Assembly (NCBI RefSeq): GCF_001026905.1
Contig: NZ_LAQL01000008.1
Coordinates: 62,001 to 126,000 of the forward strand
Length of the DNA stretch: 64,000 bases
Reading direction: 5' to 3'
Source of the DNA: Kiloniella spongiae
GTDB lineage: Bacteria; Pseudomonadota; Alphaproteobacteria; Kiloniellales; Kiloniellaceae
This document shows positions 1 through 9,049 of this stretch, piece by piece. Made by a program: the position numbers and the translations under genes. The notes beneath the pieces are model-generated. The model did no database searches, had not been told where the DNA came from, and worked only from the letters and a program-made list of their open reading frames with translations. How positions within the stretch are numbered: position 1 is the first letter of the stretch; every line of letters begins with the position of its first letter.

Positions 1-1251
1 GTATTTGAAGTTATCTGTGCAAACACCAGATGATAGACCAAAAGCTGTTGAGTTTGATACACGGATTGCATCGTCAATATCCTTCACACGGATAATCGGA
101 ATTGCAGGCCCAAAGGTCTCTTCACGTACCAATTCACAATCATAGGGAACATGGTCAACAACAGTTGGAGGATAAAGCGCACCATCACGGTTATTACCAT
201 AAAGAAGCTTTGCCCCTACTTCGACAGCATTATTCACACGACGCTCAAACATTGATGCAGATTCAGCATCAATAACGCAGCCAAGATCTGTTTCGGGATC
301 CATCGGGTCGCCGTATTTTATTTTCTGTGCTTTTTCGAGAACAAGCTTGGAAAATTCATCCGCGATTTCTTCAACAACCAGAATACGCTTAACAGCAGTA
401 CAGCGCTGCCCAGAGTTTTTTGTTGCTCCGGCAACAGCAAGTTCCGCGGCCTTATCAAGATCGGCATCTTCCATCACGATCAGCGGCGCATTACCACCAA
501 GTTCAAGAACAGTACGGCGATAGCCAGCGTTCTCTGCAATGTACTTACCGACAGGTACACCACCCGTGAAGGTCACAAGTTCAATGTTCTTATTGGTGAT
601 AAATTCATTGCCAAGGTCTTCAGGGAGGCCTGTGATAATGGTCAGCATTTCTTTCGGCAGGCCTGCTTCATAAATGATATCAGCCAGGATCAATGCTGTA
701 AGCGGTGTTTTCTCGGTCGGTTTACACACAATACAATTGTTTGTTGCAATCGCGGGTGCAATCTTGTGAGAAATCATGTTCAGAGGATGGTTGAACGGTG
801 TGATCGCAGAGATTGCTTTCAACGGTTCGCGCTCAGTAAAGATTTTACGCGACTTGCCGTGCGGTGTGATATCGCAAGAGAAGATCTCGCCATCATCCAG
901 AATACACATTTGGCCAGCCAATGTATAAACATCATAGGCGCGACCAACCTCGTACAATGAATCTTTCTTACAAAGACCGGATTCCGCGGTGATGATGTCA
1001 GAAATCTCTTCCTTGCGGTCGTTTAAAATCTCTGCCACACGAAAGAGAATTTGCTGACGCTCATAACGCGTCAATTTTGATTCGTAGTTTGCCGCAATTT
1101 CAAACGCTTCTTTTGCGTGTGCGGCTGTACCGCGAGGAACAGTCCCGATCACTTCGTTTGTGTAGGGATAATGCACATCAATACGGCCTTCGGTATCGAC
1201 TTTCTTACCAGCGATACGCATTGGTTCGTGACCAACAATCTTTACAGACAT
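1..1251 (-). CDS. phnY: Phosphonoacetaldehyde dehydrogenase, 3' end cut by window
   Basis: NAD-dependent aldehyde dehydrogenase superfamily member that oxidises phosphonoacetaldehyde to phosphonoacetate. The ATG at 1251 opens a frame that stays open to base 1, so 417 residues are visible and the C-terminus lies outside the window. Visible landmarks are the FTGG cofactor loop, ELGGNAP with the general-base Glu, and NSGQRCTA with the catalytic Cys at residue 284. It is the third gene of a leftward operon, 37 bp after phnA. The specific substrate is inferred from phnW and phnA next to it; on domain grounds alone it could be another aldehyde dehydrogenase. Confidence 0.92.
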   Translation of the reverse strand, partial: MSVKIVGHEPMRIAGKKVDTEGRIDVHYPYTNEVIGTVPRGTAAHAKEAFEIAANYESKLTRYERQQILFRVAEILNDRKEEISDIITAESGLCKKDSLYEVGRAYDVYTLAGQMCILDDGEIFSCDITPHGKSRKIFTEREPLKAISAITPFNHPLNMISHKIAPAIATNNCIVCKPTEKTPLTALILADIIYEAGLPKEMLTIITGLPEDLGNEFITNKNIELVTFTGGVPVGKYIAENAGYRRTVLELGGNAPLIVMEDADLDKAAELAVAGATKNSGQRCTAVKRILVVEEIADEFSKLVLEKAQKIKYGDPMDPETDLGCVIDAESASMFERRVNNAVEVGAKLLYGNNRDGALYPPTVVDHVPYDCELVREETFGPAIPIIRVKDIDDAIRVSNSTAFGLSSGVCTDNFKY

Positions 1252-1288
1252 TTTACTATCCTTATTTCCTGCCCTTATTTAAGGCCAA

Positions 1289-2539
1289 TTACTCAGCGTA
1301 GTTTACAGAGCAATAAAACGCGTCGAAATTACGAAGACGCATATCTGATGGAATACCCGACATTGGGCGATTACTGATAAACGGTACTTTCTGCTCGGTG
1401 ATACCACCGTGGGTCCGCAATGGCCGATCCAACGCAGAGAGATCATGACGTTCTTCAGAAGTTCCCAAAGCCAGATGACGCTCAGAAATAATAATAATGT
1501 CACCCATGCGATCTTCTGGTAGTTCCAACATAGCGCAACCAGCAGGACCAGATATAGCCAATTCAACACCATCAACTTCTGACAGGCGTTTGATCGCCTC
1601 GTCCACGCTCTGCCCTTTAGGTAAATAAGCCGTCGCAAAAGATCCTAGTGCACCATGGTGAACAACATATGGATCCGTAATTGGCAAGATAACACGAGCT
1701 TCAGCTTTGCCATACCACTCATCAAACAGATCCTGAAGATACAGAACATTTGGTTTACCGTCAGCATCATGTTTCGGGTTCATTCCATGATCAGCTGTGA
1801 GAGTCAGGACAGCACCCAACTCATCAAGCTGTGCCCAGTATTTGTCCATCATTTCATAGAACGCCAATGCCCCCTCTTCTTCAGGAGCATATTTATGCTG
1901 AATGAAATCGGTTGTGGAAAGATACATGATCTCGGGACGAACCGTTTGCAATAGCTTGACGCCAGCGGCGAAAACAAACTCGGACAGGTCGGCACTGTAT
2001 ACAGAAGGAACAGGCATCCCGACAAAGTCATTTACGTTTTCAATGCCGTTATCAGCCATATTGGCAAGATCGGATTTTTCAGCAGAGAAGCAAATCGCAT
2101 TGCCTTGGCTGTAATCAAGACCATGCCCAAGAAGCAAACGGAGTTTATCTTTTGCGGTTACAACAGCAACCTTGGCGCCAGCATCCTGATAAGAAGAGAA
2201 AATTGTTTTTGCGCGGTAGTAACTTGGCGCATTCATCAATTCTTCTTCACCAGTTTCCTGATTATAGAAGTAATTACCGCAAATACCGTGATAGCGTGGC
2301 GGACAGCCACTAACGATAGAAAGGTTATTTGGGTTGGTGAAAGAAGGCACAACAGATTCTGCAATACGGTTTGTATTCACACCGCTATCAAGCAGACTTT
2401 TCAACCACGGCATACGCCCGGCTTTCATGGCAACTTCCATATAATCCGGCTCGCTGCCATCAACACACACCACCACAACCGGACGGTCAGATCTTTTATA
2501 CAAACGGCCATTGGCCTGAACGAGTTTACCAGTACTCAT
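1289..2539 (-). CDS. phnA: Phosphonoacetate hydrolase
   Basis: Alkaline-phosphatase-superfamily metal hydrolase that splits phosphonoacetate into acetate and phosphate, the last step of the PhnW-PhnY-PhnA route. With the start at 2539 (GGGAGAT seven bases upstream) the protein has 416 residues. Metal and nucleophile residues are visible: Asp27 in VCVDGSEP, Thr68 in PSFTNPNN, Asp211 and His215 in TTDFIQH, Asp250 and His251 in TADHG, and a late His in RTHGG. Spacing agrees with the Sinorhizobium-type enzyme as I recall it. A longer reading from 2569 lacks a ribosome site. It lies between phnW and phnY. Confidence 0.95.
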   Translation of the reverse strand: MSTGKLVQANGRLYKRSDRPVVVVCVDGSEPDYMEVAMKAGRMPWLKSLLDSGVNTNRIAESVVPSFTNPNNLSIVSGCPPRYHGICGNYFYNQETGEEELMNAPSYYRAKTIFSSYQDAGAKVAVVTAKDKLRLLLGHGLDYSQGNAICFSAEKSDLANMADNGIENVNDFVGMPVPSVYSADLSEFVFAAGVKLLQTVRPEIMYLSTTDFIQHKYAPEEEGALAFYEMMDKYWAQLDELGAVLTLTADHGMNPKHDADGKPNVLYLQDLFDEWYGKAEARVILPITDPYVVHHGALGSFATAYLPKGQSVDEAIKRLSEVDGVELAISGPAGCAMLELPEDRMGDIIIISERHLALGTSEERHDLSALDRPLRTHGGITEQKVPFISNRPMSGIPSDMRLRNFDAFYCSVNYAE

Positions 2540-2588
2540 AGGGTATCTCCCACTATAACAAATGCCCAATCAGGGCATGAATATCAAA

Positions 2589-3743
2589 TTAGGCAGCAGC
2601 CGGCGCGCAGTTTTCCACACCCATTTCATTTAACGTTTCTTCAATGACAACCAATGCATCGCGAATATCATCATTACCCATGCGACCAATACAACCAACC
2701 CGGAACGAGTCCGCAACAGTCAATTTGCCCGGATAGATCAAATAGCCACGTTCAGCAAGGCGATCGTAAAAATTCTGGAAATCAAATTTAGGATCTGTCG
2801 GCTTGTGGAAGGTCACGATAATTGGTGCCTGTAGATGATCGGGCAACAGAGTTTCAAAACCCAATGCGCGCATACCATCGACAAGAATTTTGCAGTTGGA
2901 GGCATAGCGACCACCACGCCCTTCTACACCGCCTTCTTCTTCGTATTCGCGGATTGCCTGTTCAAAGGCAACAATACAGTGCGTCGGCGGCGTAAAGCGC
3001 CACTGGTCGGTTTTCTCCATCTGCACCCACTGGTCATAAAGATCAAGAACCAGCGAAGGCGCATTACCTTTTGCTTTTTCTAATACTGTTCTACGGATAA
3101 GGACAAAACCCATTCCCGGAACACCTTCAAGACACTTGTTTGAAGATGCAGCGACAGCATCGTATTTGATTTTTGATGCATCAACAGGAAGCGCCCCAAA
3201 CGCAGACATCGAATCAATCAAAAGAGAGCGCCCGTGTTTTTCGACGACCTCAGCAACGCCCGCAATTGGATTAAGAACACCCGATGTTGTTTCACAATGA
3301 ATAACCGCAACATGGGTTACAGCCTTATCTTCACCCAAGCGTGCATCAAGATCAGAAATACTTACGGGCTGATCTTCCGGATATTCCATAACATCGTGTG
3401 CACGACCATAGTAACTACAAATCTTTGCCATACGATGACCATATGCACCATTTACCAGGATAAGCAGCTTTCCGTCCTGTGGTACAAGCGTCCCTAACAT
3501 AGCTTCGACGGAAAAAGTTCCGCTGCCCTGTAAAGGAACACAAACAAAATCGTCCTGCCCATTAATTATGTTTAAGAGACTACTGCGAACACGTCGGTTA
3601 ATTTCGATAAATTTCTTATCACGTGAACCGAAATCATGAAGCATTGCTTCCTTAGTAGCAACAGAAGTAGTCAGGGGACCTGGCGTCAAAAGCCAGGGAT
3701 CGCCAGACGGGGAAGCAGCAACGGCAGATGCCTTATCAGACAT
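2589..3743 (-). CDS. phnW: 2-aminoethylphosphonate:pyruvate transaminase
   Basis: PLP-dependent aminotransferase (class V fold) converting 2-aminoethylphosphonate plus pyruvate to phosphonoacetaldehyde plus alanine. The start at 3743 is chosen because GAGGAGAT lies seven bases upstream; the protein is then 384 residues. The N-terminal LLTPGPLTTS motif is typical of PhnW, and Lys203 in SSNKCLEGVPG is the expected PLP lysine. It is the first gene of a leftward operon with phnA (49 bp gap) and phnY, divergent from a LysR gene. Since phosphonoacetaldehyde dehydrogenase and phosphonoacetate hydrolase follow, the route here is the PhnY/PhnA branch and not PhnX phosphonatase. Confidence 0.96.
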   Translation of the reverse strand: MSDKASAVAASPSGDPWLLTPGPLTTSVATKEAMLHDFGSRDKKFIEINRRVRSSLLNIINGQDDFVCVPLQGSGTFSVEAMLGTLVPQDGKLLILVNGAYGHRMAKICSYYGRAHDVMEYPEDQPVSISDLDARLGEDKAVTHVAVIHCETTSGVLNPIAGVAEVVEKHGRSLLIDSMSAFGALPVDASKIKYDAVAASSNKCLEGVPGMGFVLIRRTVLEKAKGNAPSLVLDLYDQWVQMEKTDQWRFTPPTHCIVAFEQAIREYEEEGGVEGRGGRYASNCKILVDGMRALGFETLLPDHLQAPIIVTFHKPTDPKFDFQNFYDRLAERGYLIYPGKLTVADSFRVGCIGRMGNDDIRDALVVIEETLNEMGVENCAPAAA

Positions 3744-3821
3744 ATGGGATCTCCTCATTTGATCCGAGAACAAGAGCGATGGTTTAAAATCACATCACCC
3801 GATTAATTTCCGCGGTTCGTT

Positions 3822-3850
3822 CACTTAATTGAGTACTTTTCATTTAAGTG
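3822..3850. promoter_or_regulatory. Candidate LysR operator between phnW and its regulator
   Basis: CACTTAA (3822-3828) and TTAAGTG (3844-3850) form a perfect 7-bp inverted repeat with 15 bp between. The left arm also sits in a near-palindrome, ACTTAATTGAGT (3823-3834). It lies in the 189-bp divergent gap, the usual place for a LysR regulator site. Binding is inferred. Confidence 0.5.
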
Positions 3851-3932
3851 TTTTGAACGTCTTGCTCTATATGCATCGAATCTCTATCATAAATCAAATC
3901 GATACTTTTTATATTACAGATTGGTTTTACCT

Positions 3933-4811
3933 ATGAACCATGCTCAAATTCGCGCCTTTCATGCTGTTGCCAGTGAAGGAAGCTTCACCAAGGCTGCCGA
4001 TGTCCTCAATGTAACCCAACCTACGCTCTCTGGTCAGGTCGCTGCGTTAGAGGAAATTTACGGGGTAAAACTGTTTGAGCGCCGAGGGCGTGGCATTGAG
4101 ATCACAGAAATTGGCCGCCGTCTTCATGCCGTCACACTTAGACAGTTTGCTGTCGAACTCGAAGCAGAACAGGTTTTACTCTCCGCTCGCGGATTAATGT
4201 CCGGCCAACTCCGCGTCGCGGCTGATGCGCCCTATCATGTGGTTCCATTACTTGCGACCTTTAGCAGATTATACCCGGGTATTAACTTCTCAATGAGTTT
4301 CGGGAACTCGCAGCAGGTTCTGCAAGGTCTTTTCGAACGAAAGTCCGACGTTGTAGTCATGCCCAACATCCATGAGGATCGACGTTTACATGCCGCCCCA
4401 TTGAAACGGGAACCTCTCATTGTTTTTGTCGATCGAAATCATCCTTGGGCAGCGAGGCGCAGTATTAGTATCACCGAACTTCCTCACCACCGCATTATTT
4501 TGCGAGAAAAAGGATCAGTCACCCGCAAAATTTTTGAAACCGCCCTTGAGAGCGCTGGGGTAAAATTAACTGATATTCTCGAAATAGGGAGTCGAGAAGC
4601 GGTTAGAGAAGCCGTTGCGTCTGGCCTTGGGATTGGTGTGGTTTTCGAAAGTGAATTTGGCAATGACACCCGTCTTCACGGATTAACCGTCAGGGATGTT
4701 CAACTCGAAGGCCTTGAGTATGTCGCCTGCTTAAAAGATCAAAAAAATTCTCCTGTAATACGTGCATTCTTTGATCAAATCCAAAGCTCAACAGCCACCA
4801 ATCTGAGCTAG
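3933..4811 (+). CDS. LysR-family regulator, probably of AEP catabolism
   Basis: 292-residue LysR-type transcription regulator with an N-terminal winged helix-turn-helix (IRAFHAVASEGSFTKAADVLNVTQPTLSGQVAALE) described here by position: residues 5-40. A periplasmic-binding-like effector domain follows. ATG at 3933 is preferred over a TTG at 3921, which adds four residues. It is divergent from phnWAY, the arrangement seen for the LysR regulators associated with aminoethylphosphonate catabolism, so the effector may be AEP or an intermediate. That role is inferred from position, not from the sequence itself. Confidence 0.88.
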   Translation: MNHAQIRAFHAVASEGSFTKAADVLNVTQPTLSGQVAALEEIYGVKLFERRGRGIEITEIGRRLHAVTLRQFAVELEAEQVLLSARGLMSGQLRVAADAPYHVVPLLATFSRLYPGINFSMSFGNSQQVLQGLFERKSDVVVMPNIHEDRRLHAAPLKREPLIVFVDRNHPWAARRSISITELPHHRIILREKGSVTRKIFETALESAGVKLTDILEIGSREAVREAVASGLGIGVVFESEFGNDTRLHGLTVRDVQLEGLEYVACLKDQKNSPVIRAFFDQIQSSTATNLS

Positions 4812-4909
4812 GCCCCATATCATAGTAAAAATACATTAACCAATTTAAGAGTCTATTTATGATACAATTGCAGCAACCTTTTCCTATTCATGCATAGAGA
4901 GGCCAAGTG

Positions 4910-5698
4910 ATGCTCATTAGAATATCCGCTATATTTCTATCTCTTATTGGTTTCTTTATCATTGATGTCATCACGCCTTCTCAAGTAAAAGCATCAGACA
5001 ACTGCACATCATTCAGCGGCAATGGTATTAATAATTGGTACCCCTTTGTGTATCGAAAAGATGATGGGCAGCTAACAGGCATCGTTGTTGACGGAACGCA
5101 CGAAGCACTCAAGAGAATTGGCCTAAAACTTAACATCGTAAATGACAAGCCTTGGAAACGTATTCTCTATGACCTTGAACAGAGAAACGTTGATATGGTT
5201 CTCGGTGCCTATTGGAATAAAGAACGGGCCGCCCAATATCATTATTCAGAACAACTCGATACTGATGAGTTAAGGGTGTTTGTAAAAGATGGCAATCAAT
5301 TCTCCCTCACCTCTCCTCAGGATCTCATTGGTCGCTCTGGCATGCGATTACTCGGCGGATCACTGGGCGACGAATTCGACACCTTTGCAAATAATTATCT
5401 GGATTTTATTGAAGTCCCCAAAAGCGACAGCATGGTTATCATGCTCCAGAATAATCGGGCTGACTACGGCATTCTTGGTTATATCGAAGGTCTTCAACAT
5501 ACCTACGCTCTTGATCTTGAAGAAACTATTGTTCCATTGGATATGCCTATTTTATCAAACACGATGCATGTCATGATCAATAAAGGTGCTGATTGCGCCC
5601 ATCGGGTTAATGACATGAACAAAGCTATCCGGGAAATGAGAAATGATGGCACTCTGCAAAAAATTATTAATAACCATCTCAGCCTTATCAAACAATAA
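4910..5698 (+). CDS. Periplasmic solute-binding protein, family 3 type, orphan
   Basis: About 262 residues with an N-terminal hydrophobic signal peptide ending near VKA-SDN, followed by a two-lobe amino-acid-type binding domain (WYPFVYRKDDGQLTGIVVD, given here as the first strand region at about residues 42-60, and a DMVLGAYW segment). The start may be GTG 4907 or ATG 4910. No permease or ATPase of this type is adjacent, so it may feed a transporter elsewhere or act as a secreted sensor-like protein. It follows the LysR gene by about 100 bp on the same strand, but no link with phosphonates can be shown. Confidence 0.8.
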   Translation: MLIRISAIFLSLIGFFIIDVITPSQVKASDNCTSFSGNGINNWYPFVYRKDDGQLTGIVVDGTHEALKRIGLKLNIVNDKPWKRILYDLEQRNVDMVLGAYWNKERAAQYHYSEQLDTDELRVFVKDGNQFSLTSPQDLIGRSGMRLLGGSLGDEFDTFANNYLDFIEVPKSDSMVIMLQNNRADYGILGYIEGLQHTYALDLEETIVPLDMPILSNTMHVMINKGADCAHRVNDMNKAIREMRNDGTLQKIINNHLSLIKQ

Positions 5699-5913
5699 AA
5701 CAAGTTAATCTACATGCTGCTCCAAACAGCAAACCTTCGCATTATTCTTCTCAAAAAAATGTATCCCTTCTGCGTATTCTAATTTACTCACCGCTTCTGC
5801 ACATCTATAAGATTTCTAGTTAAGTACTCTGATTATTCTTTGCATTGTTTTGATCACAATAGTCTGCAAAGACACTATCTAATTATTCTCGACTTTTTGA
5901 AGGTGCAGTACGA

Positions 5914-6204
5914 ATGACAGATGATATTAAAGCAAAGCTTGGTGAATATCGGGATAGCATTGATAATATTGATGCTGCTTTAATTTACATGTTGTCCGAA
6001 CGCTTTAAGATTACAGAAAAAGTTGGTCTTTTTAAAAAAGAATACGACTTGCCCCCTGCTGATCCTTCAAGAGAGCAAAAGCAAATTGAGCGCCTACGAG
6101 AGCTCGCAAAATCAGCAAAGCTCGATCCTGATTTCTCTGAAAAATTTATCAATTTTGTTATAGAAGAAGTTATTCGTAATCATAAAAAAATCCGCAAGGG
6201 ATAA
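5914..6204 (+). CDS. Chorismate mutase, AroQ type
   Basis: A 96-residue all-helical protein typical of monofunctional AroQ-class chorismate mutase, which converts chorismate to prephenate in phenylalanine and tyrosine synthesis. Visible features are the first helix (YRDSIDNIDAALIYMLSERF region, residues 11-31) and the conserved KITEKVGLFK stretch. A GAAGGTG ribosome site precedes the ATG. It stands alone between unrelated genes; no prephenate dehydratase or dehydrogenase is fused. Confidence 0.9.
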   Translation: MTDDIKAKLGEYRDSIDNIDAALIYMLSERFKITEKVGLFKKEYDLPPADPSREQKQIERLRELAKSAKLDPDFSEKFINFVIEEVIRNHKKIRKG

Positions 6205-6302
6205 TCTCTGACAATATCTTTAATTTTGAGATCCATTTTTATGGTTCGTGCAACATTTGATCTTCCAAGATATCAAACCTCCACGACACGAAGAACTCTA
6301 AA

Positions 6303-6328
6303 CCTGACCGATAACCCTGACCGATAAC
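6303..6328. repeat. Two perfect copies of a 13-bp tandem unit
   Basis: The unit CCTGACCGATAAC occurs twice head to tail in the gap upstream of norE. It probably arose by slippage. No function is evident. Confidence 0.6.
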
Positions 6329-6452
6329 ATAGTTTCCTTCTAATATATCTTCCACAAGGTCACCATTCTCCTTGAGGCATTATGTCGTATTGCCAATCGA
6401 CTCTCATCTCTAAAATATCAAATATCCTTAAAAAGAGATTCTAGGCAATCGT

Positions 6453-7127
6453 ATGCGCCCACCAGACAAAGATAGTGATTTCTATGACGCATATTTAAAA
6501 GAAATCACGACTGCAAAAGACAAAGAACAAACAACTTCTGATAATTCAAATCAAGCTATTGATACAACGGCAGTAAATCGTAGTACTTGGGGGCCTTTGG
6601 ATGCACTTCCCGGGAATCCCATGATGTGGATCTTGATCATCAGCGAATTAATGGTCTTTGGTCTTTTACTTGCTGGGTATTGTATAAAATTTCTTGAGAA
6701 CCCGGATCTCTTCGTTAATTCCCAGGCTGGCCTCAATCGCTTGATTGGTGGTATCAACACTCTCATTCTCATCACTAGTGGCTTATTCGCTGCTCTCGCT
6801 AACGAGACAAGCAGGGAAAATAAAACATATTCGTCCCGCTTTTTTTTATCCGTAACAGCGGTCTTTGGACTTCTTTTTCTGGTGTTAAAATTTTATGAGT
6901 ACAGTGAAAAAGCCGCAATCGGAATTTCTATAGAGACCAATAGCTTTTATACCTTGTTTTACCTCATGACAGGTTTTCATGCCGCACATGTAATATTTGG
7001 TATATTACTTCTCGGATTGGTCGGCTTTTACAAAAGACATGAAAACATTCAAACAGCCTGTGCCTTTTGGCATATGGTAGATCTTATCTGGCTGATTCTA
7101 TATCCAATTCTCTATTTGGTGAGATAG
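6453..7127 (+). CDS. norE: NorE-like cytochrome c oxidase subunit III family protein
   Basis: 224-residue membrane protein of the heme-copper oxidase subunit III family with about five membrane helices after a hydrophilic 45-residue N-terminus. WGPLDALPGNPMMW and the late GFHAAHVIFG and FWHMVDLIW segments are characteristic. NorE is an accessory factor for nitric oxide reductase activity or assembly. The gene is followed three bases later by a norF-like gene. No norC or norB lies in the window, so the partner oxidase or reductase must be elsewhere; a quinol or cytochrome oxidase subunit III is the alternative. Confidence 0.82.
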   Translation: MRPPDKDSDFYDAYLKEITTAKDKEQTTSDNSNQAIDTTAVNRSTWGPLDALPGNPMMWILIISELMVFGLLLAGYCIKFLENPDLFVNSQAGLNRLIGGINTLILITSGLFAALANETSRENKTYSSRFFLSVTAVFGLLFLVLKFYEYSEKAAIGISIETNSFYTLFYLMTGFHAAHVIFGILLLGLVGFYKRHENIQTACAFWHMVDLIWLILYPILYLVR

Positions 7128-7130
7128 TCT

Positions 7131-7442
7131 ATGCGCAACGCACCCTTAAAAAAACCAACACCCATATTTCGTCTTTTATTGACCTGGCTTCTCATGTCCG
7201 GATTAACAATGATCAGCATGCTCAGTGGTGATGTATTTGATACAAAGGAAATAGCAACACCAATTGGTTTTATTTCTGTCGGTATATTAATGCTGACAAC
7301 ACTGTTCAAATGCCGTTTGCTTTTACTTGATTTCCTGGAACTTCGTCACGTCGCTCCACAATGGAGACGTGGATTTTTTTTCGCGATCTTCATCATCACT
7401 GCAATGGTTTTAGCAACTTATGTATTAGCGTTTGGTATTTAA
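7131..7442 (+). CDS. norF: NorF-like small membrane protein (subunit IV-like)
   Basis: 103-residue protein with three hydrophobic helices, resembling the cytochrome c oxidase subunit IV/NorF family. The segment CRLLLLDFLELRHVAP, with acidic and basic residues between helices, is typical. It starts three bases after norE and is clearly in the same transcript. The expected role is in maturation or activity of nitric oxide reductase. It is convergent with the YchJ-like gene. Confidence 0.8.
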   Translation: MRNAPLKKPTPIFRLLLTWLLMSGLTMISMLSGDVFDTKEIATPIGFISVGILMLTTLFKCRLLLLDFLELRHVAPQWRRGFFFAIFIITAMVLATYVLAFGI

Positions 7443-7501
7443 TTACCTCTCAGCCTAATCTCCTTAGAAAAAAGCTTTCAATTAAACTCTAATGTACACC
7501 T

Positions 7502-7903
7502 TCATCCAGATAAGGCTCTGACGTAATACCACCGCCCGCCCTTTTTACGAAACAGGCTTTTTTCTCGCTGCTCATCGACAACACCATCCACAACAGATCG
7601 CGCGATAAACTCAACAAACCCCTCTTTATCAGATAACTGTCCTCGATTAGTGTCTACAATCTCCAGGCCAAGCCATCGGCTATCTTGTGCTCTGAGCAAG
7701 GTACCTATTTCATTAAAGGATTTCTGATACAGCGGCCACAGAGTAACCTTAAGGTAGCTAACATTCTGTTTGACATAAGCCGAATAGCGAGACCGCATCA
7801 ACTCTTCCGCCGTTTCCGGCAGAGCTAACTCCATATGAAATCGACCACAACAAACCTCATATGTTTCGCCTGCCCCACAGGGGCACATTTCACTATCAAC
7901 CAT
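7502..7903 (-). CDS. YchJ-family SEC-C motif protein
   Basis: 133 residues. The N-terminus carries the metal-binding SEC-C-like pattern CPCGAGETYEVCCG, followed by a cystatin/NTF2-like YchJ domain with the signature EELMRSRYSAYVK. The function of the family is unknown. It starts 22 bp after the end of the TerB-like gene and probably shares its transcript. Confidence 0.88.
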   Translation of the reverse strand: MVDSEMCPCGAGETYEVCCGRFHMELALPETAEELMRSRYSAYVKQNVSYLKVTLWPLYQKSFNEIGTLLRAQDSRWLGLEIVDTNRGQLSDKEGFVEFIARSVVDGVVDEQREKSLFRKKGGRWYYVRALSG

Positions 7904-7925
7904 AAACGAATTAAACCTTAGATAA

Positions 7926-8450
7926 TTACGCTAGCTGGCGGCTTAGCTGGCTAAGATTTTGTTCCTGCGCTTCACTCATCTGCCCCCCTTCGATCGTTGC
8001 AATATACGTAACCATCGTTAAGAGTTGCTTTTTTTCTTCAACATCCAAAGCTCGTCTTAGACCCCGGCTAAGGCGTCTGATGGCTTCATCAACATTTGCG
8101 GTCTGTTCCATCAACCATCGACTTTGTCCTGTAATTTCTACTGCCTCTTCTTCTGATGTATTAAAAACCCGTTTGCATTCTTCCTTGATAGCAACCAGTT
8201 GCTCCCGTGTATAGTCACCATCCATGCGGGCAAAAGCCGCAAGAATTGTCGCTGCAGCAACGCGATTATCTTCTATATTTTCAAGTGGATTAGCCTTGGT
8301 TTTCCGACTGTGGTTATAGCGCCGAACTGTCGATCGGATATCATCAACAGTTTCCACAACATCTCTGGCAGCTTTCGCAGCTGAACGAACACGCCAAATA
8401 AAAAAAGCAATTCCGCCCAGAACAGCAATAACACCTAATAGAATATGCAT
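7926..8450 (-). CDS. TerB-like membrane-anchored protein
   Basis: 174 residues with one N-terminal membrane helix (about residues 3-20), a basic linker, and a helical domain from about residue 60 to the end. The helical part (AAATILAAFARMDGDYTREQ and later MVTYIATIEGG, repeated acidic helices) resembles the TerB/DjlA N-terminal fold. The function is unknown. It precedes the YchJ-like gene on the same strand. Family assignment is by pattern only. Confidence 0.65.
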   Translation of the reverse strand: MHILLGVIAVLGGIAFFIWRVRSAAKAARDVVETVDDIRSTVRRYNHSRKTKANPLENIEDNRVAAATILAAFARMDGDYTREQLVAIKEECKRVFNTSEEEAVEITGQSRWLMEQTANVDEAIRRLSRGLRRALDVEEKKQLLTMVTYIATIEGGQMSEAQEQNLSQLSRQLA

Positions 8451-8597
8451 AGTTTATATCCGAACCCCCATGATCATAGATTAAACTATTTTAAATAATA
8501 AATTTATCACCTTTCTTTTAATATAGCGTTACGGTGAGACACAAGAACGTTTAAATCACATTTATCATAAAACCATGAGATGTATGACCTATAATTT

Positions 8598-8948
8598 CTA
8601 TTTCTGCTCTGCTCGTTCGAAGCGGACCTTACAAATAAGCCCGTGCTCAATCTCGTATATGGCCAAAACATGCAAAGATAACCCATTCACCAAGCCTGTC
8701 ACCTCTTCTTCATCAACAACAGCACGCCCTACTGCAATACGATTTAGAAGCTTTGCATGTAATCCCGGGTGACTGAACCGCTCTGCATAAGTCACCTTCA
8801 ATGCAGATTTGCCGCGAAAGAGCACTTCATCATCAATAAGAAATTGCACCTCAACATCTTCACTAAAACAATCACAGAAAGCATCAAGATCGTGGTTGTT
8901 GTAGGCAGCGAGCTGTTTTTCTGCAAGTTCGACAGCTGTAAGAGTCAT
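8598..8948 (-). CDS. NTF2-fold (SnoaL-like) protein
   Basis: 116 residues from ATG 8948, with GGAAG about eight bases upstream. The order of elements (helix AVELAEKQLAAYNNHDLDAF, then strands with VEVQFLIDDEVLFRG, then a late IYEIEHGLICKVRFE) is that of the NTF2/SnoaL superfamily of small binding or isomerase domains. No catalytic assignment can be made. It lies just downstream of the AEP transporter operon but is separated from it by a terminator-like hairpin. Confidence 0.75.
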   Translation of the reverse strand: MTLTAVELAEKQLAAYNNHDLDAFCDCFSEDVEVQFLIDDEVLFRGKSALKVTYAERFSHPGLHAKLLNRIAVGRAVVDEEEVTGLVNGLSLHVLAIYEIEHGLICKVRFERAEQK

Positions 8949-8985
8949 CACGGTCTTCCTTCTATTGCACAAATACAACATAGCA

Positions 8986-9012
8986 AAAGGGGCAGATATC
9001 ATCTGCCCCTTT
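8986..9012 (-). terminator. Hairpin terminator after phnSTU
   Basis: AAAGGGGCAGAT (8986-8997) pairs perfectly with ATCTGCCCCTTT (9001-9012) across a 3-base loop, followed on the minus strand by a short T run. It lies 38 bp past the phnU stop. Confidence 0.8.
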
Positions 9013-9049
9013 CATTAACTAAATACCTACTATAGAAAAATTACAAGCT

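Noticed and set aside
2105-2647. 180-codon frame opposite phnA
   Set aside because: Antisense shadow of phnA.
6260-6271. ATCTTCCAAGAT palindrome, considered as FNR/Nnr site for norEF
   Set aside because: Flanking TTTGAT/ATCAAA do not have the N4 spacing of FNR-type boxes and it is almost 180 bp from the start; kept only as a thing to test.
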